15,961 bases of DNA from Betaproteobacteria bacterium RIFCSPLOWO2_02_FULL_62_17 (GCA_001770355.1 MEQV01000178.1:5196-21156); one strand, 5' to 3'; positions 7,736-14,819 are shown, counted from the stretch's first letter. Notes: generated from the letters alone by a model not told the origin. Program-made: numbers and translations.

Positions 7736-7758
7736 GCGCGGCCAAAAGCTTGCCGCGC
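7736..7758. terminator. Second hairpin between convergent genes
   Basis: GCGCGGC (7736-7742) and GCCGCGC (7752-7758) form a 7-bp GC stem with a 9-base loop in the 93-base gap between the convergent HugZ-like and RES toxin genes. There is no adjacent T-run. It could serve as a bidirectional stop together with the hairpin at 7681-7716. Confidence 0.3.
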
Positions 7759-7821
7759 TGCTTCCAACAGCCGGCGCGAGATTTATGCGACGGCGGTCTT
7801 AACAAGCCGAATGTTCGGTTC

Positions 7822-8304
7822 CTAGCCTGCGCGCGTTGCATCCCCTTTCCTTAGTAACCGCAGGTCGGTGACGAACTCTTCAGCCTTGCCGGTCTCGATT
7901 CTGGAGAAGGCAGGGTGCAGCGGGTTTAGTAAATAGTTGGTTTCGCTCGGTATGACCACGCTCGGTACTGCCAGCACCGCGCTCGACCCGCGTCTGGCCC
8001 AGTCAGTGCCAATGGCCTGCAATCGGTCCCGGGCTCCGCGCTGGCGCCAATCGGGGGGCAATTGATCGGGCATGATCCGCTCGATCTTCAAATTCTTTGG
8101 CAGCGTAGCAGGGACGATCACGTACCGGGCTCGCAGAGGATCGTCCTGCACCAGCAATTCCAGCATCGCCAGCGACTGACTGCCGGCGGTGTACACCATC
8201 GAAATGCCCTTGCGGTTCCAGCGTCCGCCGTACAGGCGCGCACCTTCACCGGAGAATGCGGTCTGCGCGAACCGGGCGGTGAGCAACCGCCAGACGGTGA
8301 GCAT
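7822..8304 (-). CDS. RES-domain toxin of a type II RES-Xre toxin-antitoxin system
   Basis: The 160-residue product is a RES-family toxin named for its conserved Arg, Glu and Ser, seen here as Arg28 (YGGRWN), Glu49 (LAMLELL) and Ser115 (LAVPSVVIPSETNYLLNP). Known members (MbcT, ParT and the Xre-RES toxins) have an ADP-ribosyltransferase-like fold and consume NAD+ or modify a host enzyme, stopping growth; which activity this one has cannot be read. All three key residues and the full length are present, so it looks intact. Its ATG overlaps the antitoxin stop by one base (TGATG at 8302-8306), implying translational coupling, and it is the second gene of the pair, the usual order for this family. 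Confidence 0.92.
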   Translation of the reverse strand: MLTVWRLLTARFAQTAFSGEGARLYGGRWNRKGISMVYTAGSQSLAMLELLVQDDPLRARYVIVPATLPKNLKIERIMPDQLPPDWRQRGARDRLQAIGTDWARRGSSAVLAVPSVVIPSETNYLLNPLHPAFSRIETGKAEEFVTDLRLLRKGDATRAG

Positions 8305-8759
8305 CAGGCAAAGACACCGTGCTCGATGCGGCCCAGGGTATCCATGACGCTTTCCGCGCCGATGTCGGTATCCAACAGGGAAAACGGCGTGGCACCGGAT
8401 AAGGCGGCATTGGGGGACTTCAACCAGTCCAGGGCGGTGTCGAGACTTTCAAAAGTTTCCCTGGCTCTGCCGAGGACACGCGCGAGCCGCACCAGCTTGG
8501 CCGATTCCTCGCTGTTGAGCGTGCCCTCCTTTTTGCGCCGTGCCAAAGTGCGCGCCGGGATGCCCAGGGTCACAGCCAGTTCGGACTGAGTGACGCGCAG
8601 GGTCCTGGCCAGGGAATCCACCGCTTCCGAGGAAAGACCCTGGCGAATGACGGAAACCCAGTCCAATGCGCTGCGCTGCTTGACCGGCAACACCTTTCTG
8701 CCGCCAAGCAGGGCTTCAATCGAAAAGGTGGATTGTGGAATTGCGTTGGCGGTACTCAT
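8304..8759 (-). CDS. Xre/MbcA/ParS-type antitoxin
   Basis: The 151-residue product is the antitoxin partner of the RES toxin. An Xre-like helix-turn-helix occupies about residues 43-77 (LRVTQSELAVTLGIPARTLARRKKEG). It is followed by a MbcA/ParS toxin-binding domain (about 83-151) with LVRLARVLGRARETF, ALDWLKSPNAALSGATPFSLL and the characteristic C-terminal DTLGRIEHGVFA that plugs the toxin active site in the family. GGAG (8767-8770) is seven bases before the ATG at 8759. The antitoxin normally represses its own promoter, and a palindrome lies at the predicted transcription start. Confidence 0.92.
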   Translation of the reverse strand: MSTANAIPQSTFSIEALLGGRKVLPVKQRSALDWVSVIRQGLSSEAVDSLARTLRVTQSELAVTLGIPARTLARRKKEGTLNSEESAKLVRLARVLGRARETFESLDTALDWLKSPNAALSGATPFSLLDTDIGAESVMDTLGRIEHGVFA

Positions 8760-8776
8760 GACTACGCTCCAAGTCT

Positions 8777-8797
8777 TGCCATATGGCAGTCATTATA
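8777..8797 (-). promoter_or_regulatory. Toxin-antitoxin promoter with palindromic operator
   Basis: On the minus strand a perfect TATAAT (8792-8797) stands about 33 bases before the antitoxin ATG. Immediately downstream is the perfect 12-base palindrome TGCCATATGGCA (8777-8788), which covers the expected transcription start. This is where an Xre-type antitoxin would be expected to bind for autorepression. The -35 region (around 8815-8820) is poor, and the promoter sits against the end of the neighbouring oxidoreductase gene. Confidence 0.65.
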
Positions 8798-8802
8798 CGC
8801 AA

Positions 8803-9861
8803 TTATGGCGTGACCCGGCGCGTGGCAAATTTCGCAACCTGTTGCACGCGCCCGCTTTGCTGCGACTCATAGGCCGCCTCGGTCACCGCATGCGCGCGCA
8901 AGCCGTCTTCGCCAGGGGTCATCGGGGCGCCGGCGCCCTCGACGCAGCGATTGAAATGCTCGATTTCCAAGCGGAAAGCTTCGCTGACCGGAAAGTAGCG
9001 CACGCTACCGCCTGCGCCGGCACGAATTTCCATCGATGGCCGCGGGTCTTCGCTTGCGCCGGTGAGATAGGCGTAGGTGTTATTGAGTATCAAGGAACCA
9101 CTGGTGCCATGAATTTCGATCGGTCGCTGGGCAAAGGGTGTTCGCGAACTCGCCGCTGCCACACCTACTGCGCCCTTGCTGAATTTCAGCAGCAGGCTTC
9201 CCACTCGCTCATTCGGCGCGTCGGCCCGCGTGGCATCGGTCATCGCCATGACTTCGGTGATTTCCTGGCCGAGGATCCATGCCAGGGTGTCGTAGGCGTG
9301 ATCGCCTATGCCCATGACGATGCCGCCGGGGCGCATCGCCGGATCGTTGCGCCATGTCGACAGCGCGGGCGCGGCGGCGGGCGGCGGCATGACACGCAGG
9401 GCAAGTTGCGCGCGCGCCATCATCACCTCGCCGATTTCACCCGCGCGCACCATGCGCCGCGCTTCCAGATGCACCGCTTCGTGGCGTTGCTGGAAGACCA
9501 CGCCCAGCTTCACGCCATGCATGCGGCACGCCTGGATGACTTCCTGACACTGCGCCAGCGTGATCGCCAGGGGTTTTTCGATCAGCGAATGCCGTCCCGC
9601 CTTCGCGCCCTCGATCGCGTCGCGCGCATGCAGCCCGTCGGGAGTGGCGTGATACAGCGCCTGCACCTGGGGATCGCGCAAAGCCTCGGCCAGCGATGTG
9701 TAGCCCTGCGCGAATCCATGCTCCCGCGCAAAGTTCTCGGCGCGCGCGTGGTCGCGGCTCACCACCGCGACGAGCTGTGTGCCCGCGGCCTGCTTCATTT
9801 GCGGAAGGACATTCTTTACCGCGTGGCGTCCGGTGCCCAGCAGCGCCCAGCCGACCGTCAT
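8803..9861 (-). CDS. Gfo/Idh/MocA-family NAD(P)-dependent oxidoreductase
   Basis: The 352-residue product has an N-terminal Rossmann fold with WALLGTGRHA (residues 5-14), a dinucleotide-ribose site in VVSRDHARAENFA, HATPDGLHARDAIEGAKAGRH and the family EKP motif (Glu95-Lys96-Pro97, Lys96 catalytic). The C-terminal substrate domain has GIGDHAYD (Asp187, His188), the equivalent of the conserved D-x3-H region. Such enzymes oxidise or reduce sugars, inositols or related polyols; the substrate is unknown. The length is typical. The start has a modest GGGG six bases upstream. The gene reads away from the flavin monooxygenase at 10007 across 145 bases, and its 3' end abuts the antitoxin promoter, so read-through into the toxin-antitoxin pair is possible. 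Confidence 0.9.
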   Translation of the reverse strand: MTVGWALLGTGRHAVKNVLPQMKQAAGTQLVAVVSRDHARAENFAREHGFAQGYTSLAEALRDPQVQALYHATPDGLHARDAIEGAKAGRHSLIEKPLAITLAQCQEVIQACRMHGVKLGVVFQQRHEAVHLEARRMVRAGEIGEVMMARAQLALRVMPPPAAAPALSTWRNDPAMRPGGIVMGIGDHAYDTLAWILGQEITEVMAMTDATRADAPNERVGSLLLKFSKGAVGVAAASSRTPFAQRPIEIHGTSGSLILNNTYAYLTGASEDPRPSMEIRAGAGGSVRYFPVSEAFRLEIEHFNRCVEGAGAPMTPGEDGLRAHAVTEAAYESQQSGRVQQVAKFATRRVTP

Positions 9862-10006
9862 GCGCCGCCCCGCGGCAATGCCAAATTCTTCATGACATCT
9901 CCATTCAAGCCAACGGCGTACCCGGCAAATACTTTCCGGAAGTCTTTACGCTACCATGCCTTGACTGGACAGGCTGAAGATCCAGGCACAGGGGAGACGC
10001 ATTTCC

Positions 10007-11038
10007 ATGAAGTTCGGGATTTTCGATTACATCGACTGGCGCGACGAGCCGCTGGCGAAAATTTTTGACGACCGCATGGTGCTGCTGCGCGCAGCGGAGA
10101 GCTTCGGTTTCTACGGCTATCACGTCACCGAGCACCATGCCACGCCTCTTTCCTCCACCCCCTCTCCGACCGTGTTCCTGGCCGCGGCGGCCCGGGAAAC
10201 CCGGCGCATCCGCCTGGGCGCCTTGCTGTTTCTTCTGCCGCTCTACAACCCGCTGCGTTTGCTGGAGGAACTGTGCATCCTCGACCATCTTTCCAACGGA
10301 CGCCTCGACATCGGCGTGGGACGCGGCATTTCGCCGCACGAGTTCAACGCACTGGGTGTCGATTACGACAAGTCGGACTCGATGTACGAAGACGCGCTTG
10401 CGGTACTGGTCATGGGCCTGTCAAACGACGTACTCGATCACCAGGGCCCGCATTACAGCTACAAGAACGTGCCGGTGGTGTGGCGGCCCCTGCAGAAACC
10501 TTACCCGCCATTATGGTATGGACTGCGCTCCGCGGAAGGCCATGTTCGCCCTGCAAGCTACGGCATGAACGGCGTAACGCTCGGCCCCACCGAGCGCGTC
10601 GCTTCCCTGCTGGTCGGATTTCGCGAAGCCTGGAAGCTGCACGCCGCCGACCCGCTGCGCGCGGCAAGTCCAGTGAAGAGTCCGATGGAAGGCGTGGTGC
10701 GCGCCATGTTCATCGCCCCCACGGACGCCGGGGCGGAGAAAATCGCACGTCCCGCCTACAAGCAATGGTTCGAGTCGCTTGCGGCGCTCTGGGTCAGGCG
10801 CGGCGACTTTCCGCCCATATCGCTGTCGGCCGACTATGACGCCGCACGCAATTCAGGATCCCTGGTCGTCGGCAGCCCGGACACGGTCAAGCGCGAATTC
10901 CTGGTACAAGCCCGCGTGGCAGGATTCAATTACCTGGTGCTGCAGCTCGCCTTCGGATCGCTGGGCCACGCCAATGAGATGTGCTCGCTGGAGCTGTTTG
11001 CGCGCGAGGTGAAGCCAGCGCTTGAAGCCGCAGGCTAG
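10007..11038 (+). CDS. LLM-class flavin-dependent oxidoreductase (luciferase-like monooxygenase)
   Basis: The 343-residue product has the bacterial-luciferase-like TIM barrel: KFGIFDYIDWRD at the N-terminus, YHVTEHHATPL (His43-His44 in the usual TEHH), IRLGALLFLLPLYNPLRLLEE, LDHLSNGRLDIGVGRGISPHEF and, towards the C-terminus, GSPDTVKREF. These are the hallmark blocks of FMNH2-dependent monooxygenases of this class, which typically need a separate flavin reductase; none is adjacent. The substrate is unknown. GGGGAG (9991-9996) lies ten bases before the ATG. TACCAT at 9952-9957 is a possible -10. Divergent to the Gfo/Idh/MocA gene and probably transcribed alone, as the next 310 bases contain a large palindrome. 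Confidence 0.92.
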   Translation: MKFGIFDYIDWRDEPLAKIFDDRMVLLRAAESFGFYGYHVTEHHATPLSSTPSPTVFLAAAARETRRIRLGALLFLLPLYNPLRLLEELCILDHLSNGRLDIGVGRGISPHEFNALGVDYDKSDSMYEDALAVLVMGLSNDVLDHQGPHYSYKNVPVVWRPLQKPYPPLWYGLRSAEGHVRPASYGMNGVTLGPTERVASLLVGFREAWKLHAADPLRAASPVKSPMEGVVRAMFIAPTDAGAEKIARPAYKQWFESLAALWVRRGDFPPISLSADYDAARNSGSLVVGSPDTVKREFLVQARVAGFNYLVLQLAFGSLGHANEMCSLELFAREVKPALEAAG

Positions 11039-11093
11039 TGTACTGAGCCAGAAATTCGTTACAGGGCGAGGTGCTGGAATCGGTCATTCAAGG

Positions 11094-11141
11094 TCCCAGT
11101 TTGCGTCATGGTTCGCTTGCGAACCGTGACGCAAACTGGGA
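11094..11141. repeat. 48-base near-perfect palindrome
   Basis: Arms of 23 bases (11094-11116 and 11119-11141) are complementary except for one position and are separated by only TT, giving a very stable hairpin in either strand. The arms begin TCCCAGTTTGCGTCA and end in the mirror image. No T-run follows on either strand, so it is not a standard intrinsic terminator. It may be a bidirectional stop, a REP/MITE-like dispersed unit or a remnant of a mobile element. It sits in the gap between the LLM gene and the hemerythrin gene; apart from this and the box below, that gap holds nothing I can name. Confidence 0.8.
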
Positions 11142-11288
11142 GCAGAAAAACGCCAATATCCGGGACAACGATGTGATACGAACCTACGACTCAGGGTACT
11201 CGGTGCCTTTGCAGACTCCTCTTACCCGGTAAGCGCCTTGGGTCGCATCGTCCTTGCGGCGTCGGGCGGCGGCACGCCTGAGCGCGGA

Positions 11289-11302
11289 TTGACATGCGTC
11301 AA
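11289..11302 (+). promoter_or_regulatory. FNR/DNR-type (CRP-FNR family) binding box
   Basis: TTGACATGCGTCAA is a perfect TTGAC-N4-GTCAA dyad, matching the half-site pattern TTGAY-N4-RTCAA of FNR/ANR/DNR regulators that sense oxygen loss or nitric oxide. Its centre is 11295.5. A TTTAAC at 11323-11328 could be the -10, placing the start near 11335 and the box close to -41, the class II activator position. A further perfect hairpin, TCCGGG-TTT-CCCGGA (11304-11318), lies between box and -10. AAAGGA (11337-11342) is the ribosome binding site. The leader would be short, about 14 bases. Confidence 0.6.
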
Positions 11303-11348
11303 GTCCGGGTTTCCCGGATGGTTTTAACTGGCGGGGAAAGGACCCGAA

Positions 11349-11894
11349 ATGACAAATCTGCTTGAAGCATGGCGTATTGATCACTCGTACTTCAAGCGCC
11401 TGCTCGCGCTTTTGCAGAAGCAGGTGGACGCCTTCCATTTCGGCAACACGGCGAATTACGACTTGATGCTGGACATCATCTCCTACCTGCGGGACTACTC
11501 GGACGAGATGCATCATCCCCGCGAGGATGTCGCTTTCGCACGCATGGCGAGGCATTGCCCGGACATGGAATTGGCCCTCTCGCGCCTGGCCCAGGAGCAT
11601 CGCATCATCGCGCAAGCCGGCGAGACGCTGCGCAAGCACCTCGAGGCGGTCCTGGCCGACGCGATCGTTCCGAAGGCGGAGATCGAGGTCGCCGCGGCGA
11701 CTTACCTGGTGTATTACGGCAACCACATCGCCAAGGAGGAGGAAGATGTCCTGCCCCGGGCCGCGCAGGTTCTCACGCCGGCGGACTGGGAGGCGGTCAG
11801 GAACGCCATGCCGCAGCGCCGCGATCCCTTGTTCGGCGGCAGCAGCGATGAGCGCTACCGGGTACTGCGCCGGCAGATCGCGCTGGAATCCTGA
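11349..11894 (+). CDS. Hemerythrin-like di-iron protein (HHE domain)
   Basis: The 181-residue product is a four-helix HHE protein. Candidate iron ligands are His12 (IDHSYF), His55/His56 with Glu59 (EMHHPRED), His84 (QEHRII), His126 (GNHIAKEEE) and Glu130/Asp133, in the expected one-per-helix layout. This pattern (short cytoplasmic form, with HHPRED) is shared with bacterial hemerythrins linked to oxygen or nitric-oxide handling and iron-centre repair. Such a role fits the FNR/DNR-type box upstream but is inferred. AAAGGA lies six bases before the ATG. It appears monocistronic: a transporter follows only after 172 bases. Confidence 0.92.
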   Translation: MTNLLEAWRIDHSYFKRLLALLQKQVDAFHFGNTANYDLMLDIISYLRDYSDEMHHPREDVAFARMARHCPDMELALSRLAQEHRIIAQAGETLRKHLEAVLADAIVPKAEIEVAAATYLVYYGNHIAKEEEDVLPRAAQVLTPADWEAVRNAMPQRRDPLFGGSSDERYRVLRRQIALES

Positions 11895-12066
11895 GGTCGC
11901 AATCAGGTCCGGCAACCCGCGAAAGTCCGGTTCGGAAGGAACACGCTGGGCAACGGCGCGGCGGAAAAAAGCGCTGGGTTTCCAGTAGCAAAGTAAATCG
12001 GCTCACGCGTTGCCAGGCACGGGGAAATGCCATACTCCAACTGTTAGACCTGAACAAGCACCCACT

Positions 12067-13347
12067 ATGAATGGTTTGGCCAGATCGCTGTCGGGTCGCA
12101 TGCATTACGCCTGGATCGTCGCCGGGCTCGTGTTTGTGCTTCTGATGTGCGCCGCGGGCGTGCGCTCCGCGCCCGGCGTATTGATCATTCCGCTGGAGCG
12201 GGCGCTCGGCTGGGACCGCGCCACGATTTCCTCCGCGGTCGCATTGAACCTGGTCCTGTTCGGGCTGATGGGCCCGTTCGCAGGCGGCGCGATGCTGCGC
12301 TTCGGGATCCGGCGCACGATCCTCGTCGCGCTGGTGCTGTTGGCTTCGGGCACCGCGCTCTCCACGCAAATGACGCAACCGTGGCATCTCATGCTGACCT
12401 GGGGATTGATGGTCGGCGTGGGCTCCGGCATGGCCGCGACGGTCCTGGCGGCGACGGTGGTGAACCGCTGGTTCACCGAGCGCCGCGGCATGGTTATGGG
12501 CCTGCTGACGGCGAGCACCGCGACGGGCCAGTTATTGTTCCTGCCGCTGCTCGCCGCGATCTCGGAAGCCGCCGGCTGGCAGGCCGTCGCATGGACGGTC
12601 GCGGCGGTCATGCTGGCCATCATCCCGCTGATCGCCTGGTTGATGGTGGAGCGTCCCCAGGACCTCGGTCTGCACTCGTATGGCGCCGCGTCGTCCGAGC
12701 CAGGCGCGGGAAACGCAGCGACCGGCAACCCCATCACCATCGCATGGCACGCCCTGGCGCGCGCGCTGCCGGTGCGCGACTTCTGGTTACTGTTCGGCAG
12801 CTTTTTTATCTGCGGCTTGAGCACCAACGGTCTCATCGGAACCCACTTCATCGCTTTCTGCTTCGACGGCGGGCTTCCGGAGGTGCAGGCCGCCGGGATC
12901 CTGGCGATGATGGGCATTTTCAATCTGGTCGGCACCACGCTCTCGGGATGGCTGTCGGACCGCTTCGATAGTCGTTGGCTGCTGTTCTGGTTCTACGGCC
13001 TGCGTGGGCTGTCGCTGGTGTACCTGCCGTACGCTGACTTGACGCCTTCGGGCCTGGCCGTGTTTTCGATTTTCTACGGCCTGGACTGGATTGCGACCGT
13101 GCCACCCACGCTGCGCATTACCACGGACATGTTTGGCCGGCGTGACGCCGCGGTCATCTTCGGATGGATATTCATGGGGCACCAGTTGGGCGCCGGCATC
13201 GCGGCCTTCGGGGGCGGTGCCATTCGCAGCGTGTTCGGCACCTACACCGGCGCATTCCTCGTGGCGGGCCTGATGTGCGCAGTGGCGGCCTTCGGCGTGC
13301 TCGTCATCCGGCGCGGCGGGCGTGCGCCGGCAGCCGCGGCTGCATAG
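12067..13347 (+). CDS. MFS transporter (oxalate/formate or monocarboxylate carrier-like)
   Basis: The 426-residue product has 12 predicted membrane helices, opening with MHYAWIVAGLVFVLLMCAAG, a degenerate MFS motif A between helices 2 and 3 (GGAMLRFGIRR), WFTERRGMVMGLLTASTATG in helices 4-5, a central loop near ERPQDLGLHSYGAA and a second motif-A-like GWLSDRFDSRWL in the C-terminal half. The WFxxRRG and ERPQDLGL features point to the oxalate/formate antiporter and monocarboxylate subgroup; the substrate is unknown. ATG 12067 is preferred over the TTG at 12010 because it begins just before the first helix, though neither has a good ribosome binding site. A related MFS gene follows 12 bases downstream, implying one transcript. 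Confidence 0.88.
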   Translation: MNGLARSLSGRMHYAWIVAGLVFVLLMCAAGVRSAPGVLIIPLERALGWDRATISSAVALNLVLFGLMGPFAGGAMLRFGIRRTILVALVLLASGTALSTQMTQPWHLMLTWGLMVGVGSGMAATVLAATVVNRWFTERRGMVMGLLTASTATGQLLFLPLLAAISEAAGWQAVAWTVAAVMLAIIPLIAWLMVERPQDLGLHSYGAASSEPGAGNAATGNPITIAWHALARALPVRDFWLLFGSFFICGLSTNGLIGTHFIAFCFDGGLPEVQAAGILAMMGIFNLVGTTLSGWLSDRFDSRWLLFWFYGLRGLSLVYLPYADLTPSGLAVFSIFYGLDWIATVPPTLRITTDMFGRRDAAVIFGWIFMGHQLGAGIAAFGGGAIRSVFGTYTGAFLVAGLMCAVAAFGVLVIRRGGRAPAAAAA

Positions 13348-13359
13348 GTAGCCGGCACC

Positions 13360-14550
13360 TTGTCAAAGCCAAGCTTTTCCACGAGCGCTTACATCGTGCT
13401 CGCCGCCGGCTTCCTGGTTCTTTTCATTGGGGGCGGGGCGCGCTTTGCCATTGGCCTTACGCTGCGGCCGATGGTCGAGGAGTTCGGCTGGGACCGCAGC
13501 CAGCTCGGCGTGGCCGTGGCGGTGTTCCAGATCGTCTCCGCGGCCGCCATGTACGGTGCCGGCACCCTCGCCGACCGCATCAGCCTGCGGCTGGTTCTCG
13601 GCGGCGGCCTGGTCGCCAGCGGCTTCGCTATCGGGCTCATGAGCCTGGTCAGCGTGCCCTGGCATGCGGTGGTTCTCTACGGGCTTTTCTTTGGCATCGG
13701 CAATGGTGTGGCATCGATTGCTCCCGTCGGTGTCATGGTGACGCGAGCGTTTCCCGGACGTACCGGGCTCGCCAACGCCGTGGTCTCCTCCGGCATGAGC
13801 GTCGGACAATTGGTGATGATCGCCGTGCTTGCCGCGGTATTGGTCACGATCGGATGGCGATCGGTATTCGTATGGCTTGGCATCGCCTATGTGGTGCTGT
13901 TGCCCCTGCTGCTCGCGGCCATACCCGGCGCGATCGATGCGAAAGCGCATGCGGCCATGCCGCCTCGGAGCGGCCTGTCGGTCGCGGAGGCTGCGCGCAC
14001 GCGGCAATTCTGGATGCTGATCCTCGTTTATGCGATCTGCGGTTTCGGCGATTTTTTCGTTTCAACCCACGTCGTCGCCTTCGCGCAGGACCGGGGCATC
14101 GACGCGTTCTTCGCCGGCAATCTGCTGGCGCTGATGGGCCTGACCGGACTTCTCGGTGTGATCGTGGCGGGTTACTGCAGCGATCGATCCGGCCCGGTGT
14201 GGCCGACCGCGATCTGCTTCGCGGCGCGGGCCGGTGTGTTTGCACTGGTCCTGGTCGACCAGTCACCGCTGTCGGTCGCCATCTTCGGACTGGTGTTCGG
14301 ACTGACGTTTCTGGTCACCGCGCCGCTGACGGTGGTATTCGTGCGCGATTCCTTCGGCACCCGGAATCTGGGCGCGCTGACCGGCCTGATTACCATGGTG
14401 CATCACATCTGCGGCGGCATCGGTGCCTATATGGGCGCCCGCATCTTCGATAGCAGCAACCGCTACGACAGCGCCTTTGCCATCATGTTCGTGACCTCGG
14501 CCATCGCCACGCTGCTGGCGTTCGCGCTACGCCGGCCGCGCGAAGCATAG
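13360..14550 (+). CDS. MFS transporter, second of a tandem pair
   Basis: The 396-residue product is another 12-helix MFS carrier of the same broad subgroup. Visible are helix 1 (AYIVLAAGFLVLFIGGG), EFGWDRSQLGVAV, the motif-A-like GTLADRISLRLVL, FPGRTGLANAVVSSGMSVGQ, and the second half GVIVAGYCSDRSGPVW. The only start that keeps helix 1 is TTG at 13360 (or a GTG at 13396 inside it); AGGTAG (13346-13351) is a weak ribosome binding site, and translation may instead be coupled to the preceding gene, whose stop is 12 bases away. The GWDR-x3 segment after helix 1 is shared with the first transporter (GWDRATIS versus GWDRSQLG), as is the overall layout. Whether they arose by duplication or came in together is not clear. 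Substrate unknown. Confidence 0.87.
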   Translation: MSKPSFSTSAYIVLAAGFLVLFIGGGARFAIGLTLRPMVEEFGWDRSQLGVAVAVFQIVSAAAMYGAGTLADRISLRLVLGGGLVASGFAIGLMSLVSVPWHAVVLYGLFFGIGNGVASIAPVGVMVTRAFPGRTGLANAVVSSGMSVGQLVMIAVLAAVLVTIGWRSVFVWLGIAYVVLLPLLLAAIPGAIDAKAHAAMPPRSGLSVAEAARTRQFWMLILVYAICGFGDFFVSTHVVAFAQDRGIDAFFAGNLLALMGLTGLLGVIVAGYCSDRSGPVWPTAICFAARAGVFALVLVDQSPLSVAIFGLVFGLTFLVTAPLTVVFVRDSFGTRNLGALTGLITMVHHICGGIGAYMGARIFDSSNRYDSAFAIMFVTSAIATLLAFALRRPREA

Positions 14551-14570
14551 GCAGGTGATGCGGTGATCGC

Positions 14571-14665
14571 GATTAATTGGGGTCAGAGTCAGAGTCACAT
14601 TAATTCCTCCCGAGGTCAATTCATGTACCGATTAATGTGACCCAATTAACTGACCCCAATTAATC
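14571..14665. repeat. AT-rich inverted-repeat element (MITE/REP-like)
   Basis: The outer arms GATTAATTGGGGTCAG (14571-14586) and their exact complement (14650-14665) are 16 bases. A second pair, GTCACATTAAT (14594-14604) and ATTAATGTGAC (14631-14641), is nested inside with a small asymmetric bulge and a 26-base centre. The left arm also repeats AGTCAG. The AT-rich composition contrasts with the GC-rich surroundings. Words of the GGGGTCAGAGTC type recur in dispersed palindromic elements of beta- and gammaproteobacterial genomes, some linked to REP-associated transposases. I see no transposase here. It lies directly after the second MFS gene and could also act as a transcription stop. Confidence 0.75.
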
Positions 14666-14779
14666 CGGCTTGCGGCGGTGGCGCATCGCCGCTTGCGTCG
14701 CTTCCGGGCCGCCCAGACCCACGGCCAGGCCCCACCAGCGGTCGGAATTCGCCGGCGATTCTAACTTGTCACCGGTCAT
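14660..14779 (-). CDS. Possible 39-residue small ORF
   Basis: On the minus strand an ATG at 14779 opens a 39-codon frame that reads MTGDKLESPANSDRWWGLAV and continues with GLGGPEATQAAMRHRRKPD, ending at a TAA that lies inside the outer arm of the inverted-repeat element. Third positions are mostly G or C, as in real genes of this DNA. A Trp-Trp, Gly-rich core and a basic tail suggest a small protein or the trimmed end of a longer one. No strong ribosome binding site is visible and I do not recognise a family. It occupies the otherwise empty gap upstream of the second Bug gene. Confidence 0.3.
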   Translation of the reverse strand: MTGDKLESPANSDRWWGLAVGLGGPEATQAAMRHRRKPD

Positions 14780-14819
14780 ACCGTCCGGCTGCCGGTTCGC
14801 GACAATCCGGAACCCGGGC

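Noticed and set aside
8590..10068. Plus-strand open frame of 492 codons
   Set aside because: It runs antisense to the Gfo/Idh/MocA gene and overlaps the antitoxin promoter and LLM start. No family features are present.
11184..11915. Minus-strand open frame opposite the hemerythrin
   Set aside because: The plus strand has the complete set of HHE ligands, a good ribosome binding site and a promoter; the minus frame has no recognisable sequence.
12105..12938. Minus-strand open frame of 277 codons opposite the first MFS gene
   Set aside because: It is antisense to clear membrane helices and has no domain pattern of its own.
13164..14453. Plus-strand open frame of 429 codons across both MFS genes
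   Set aside because: It is an Arg/Gly-rich frame-shifted reading of the two transporters, with no membrane pattern.
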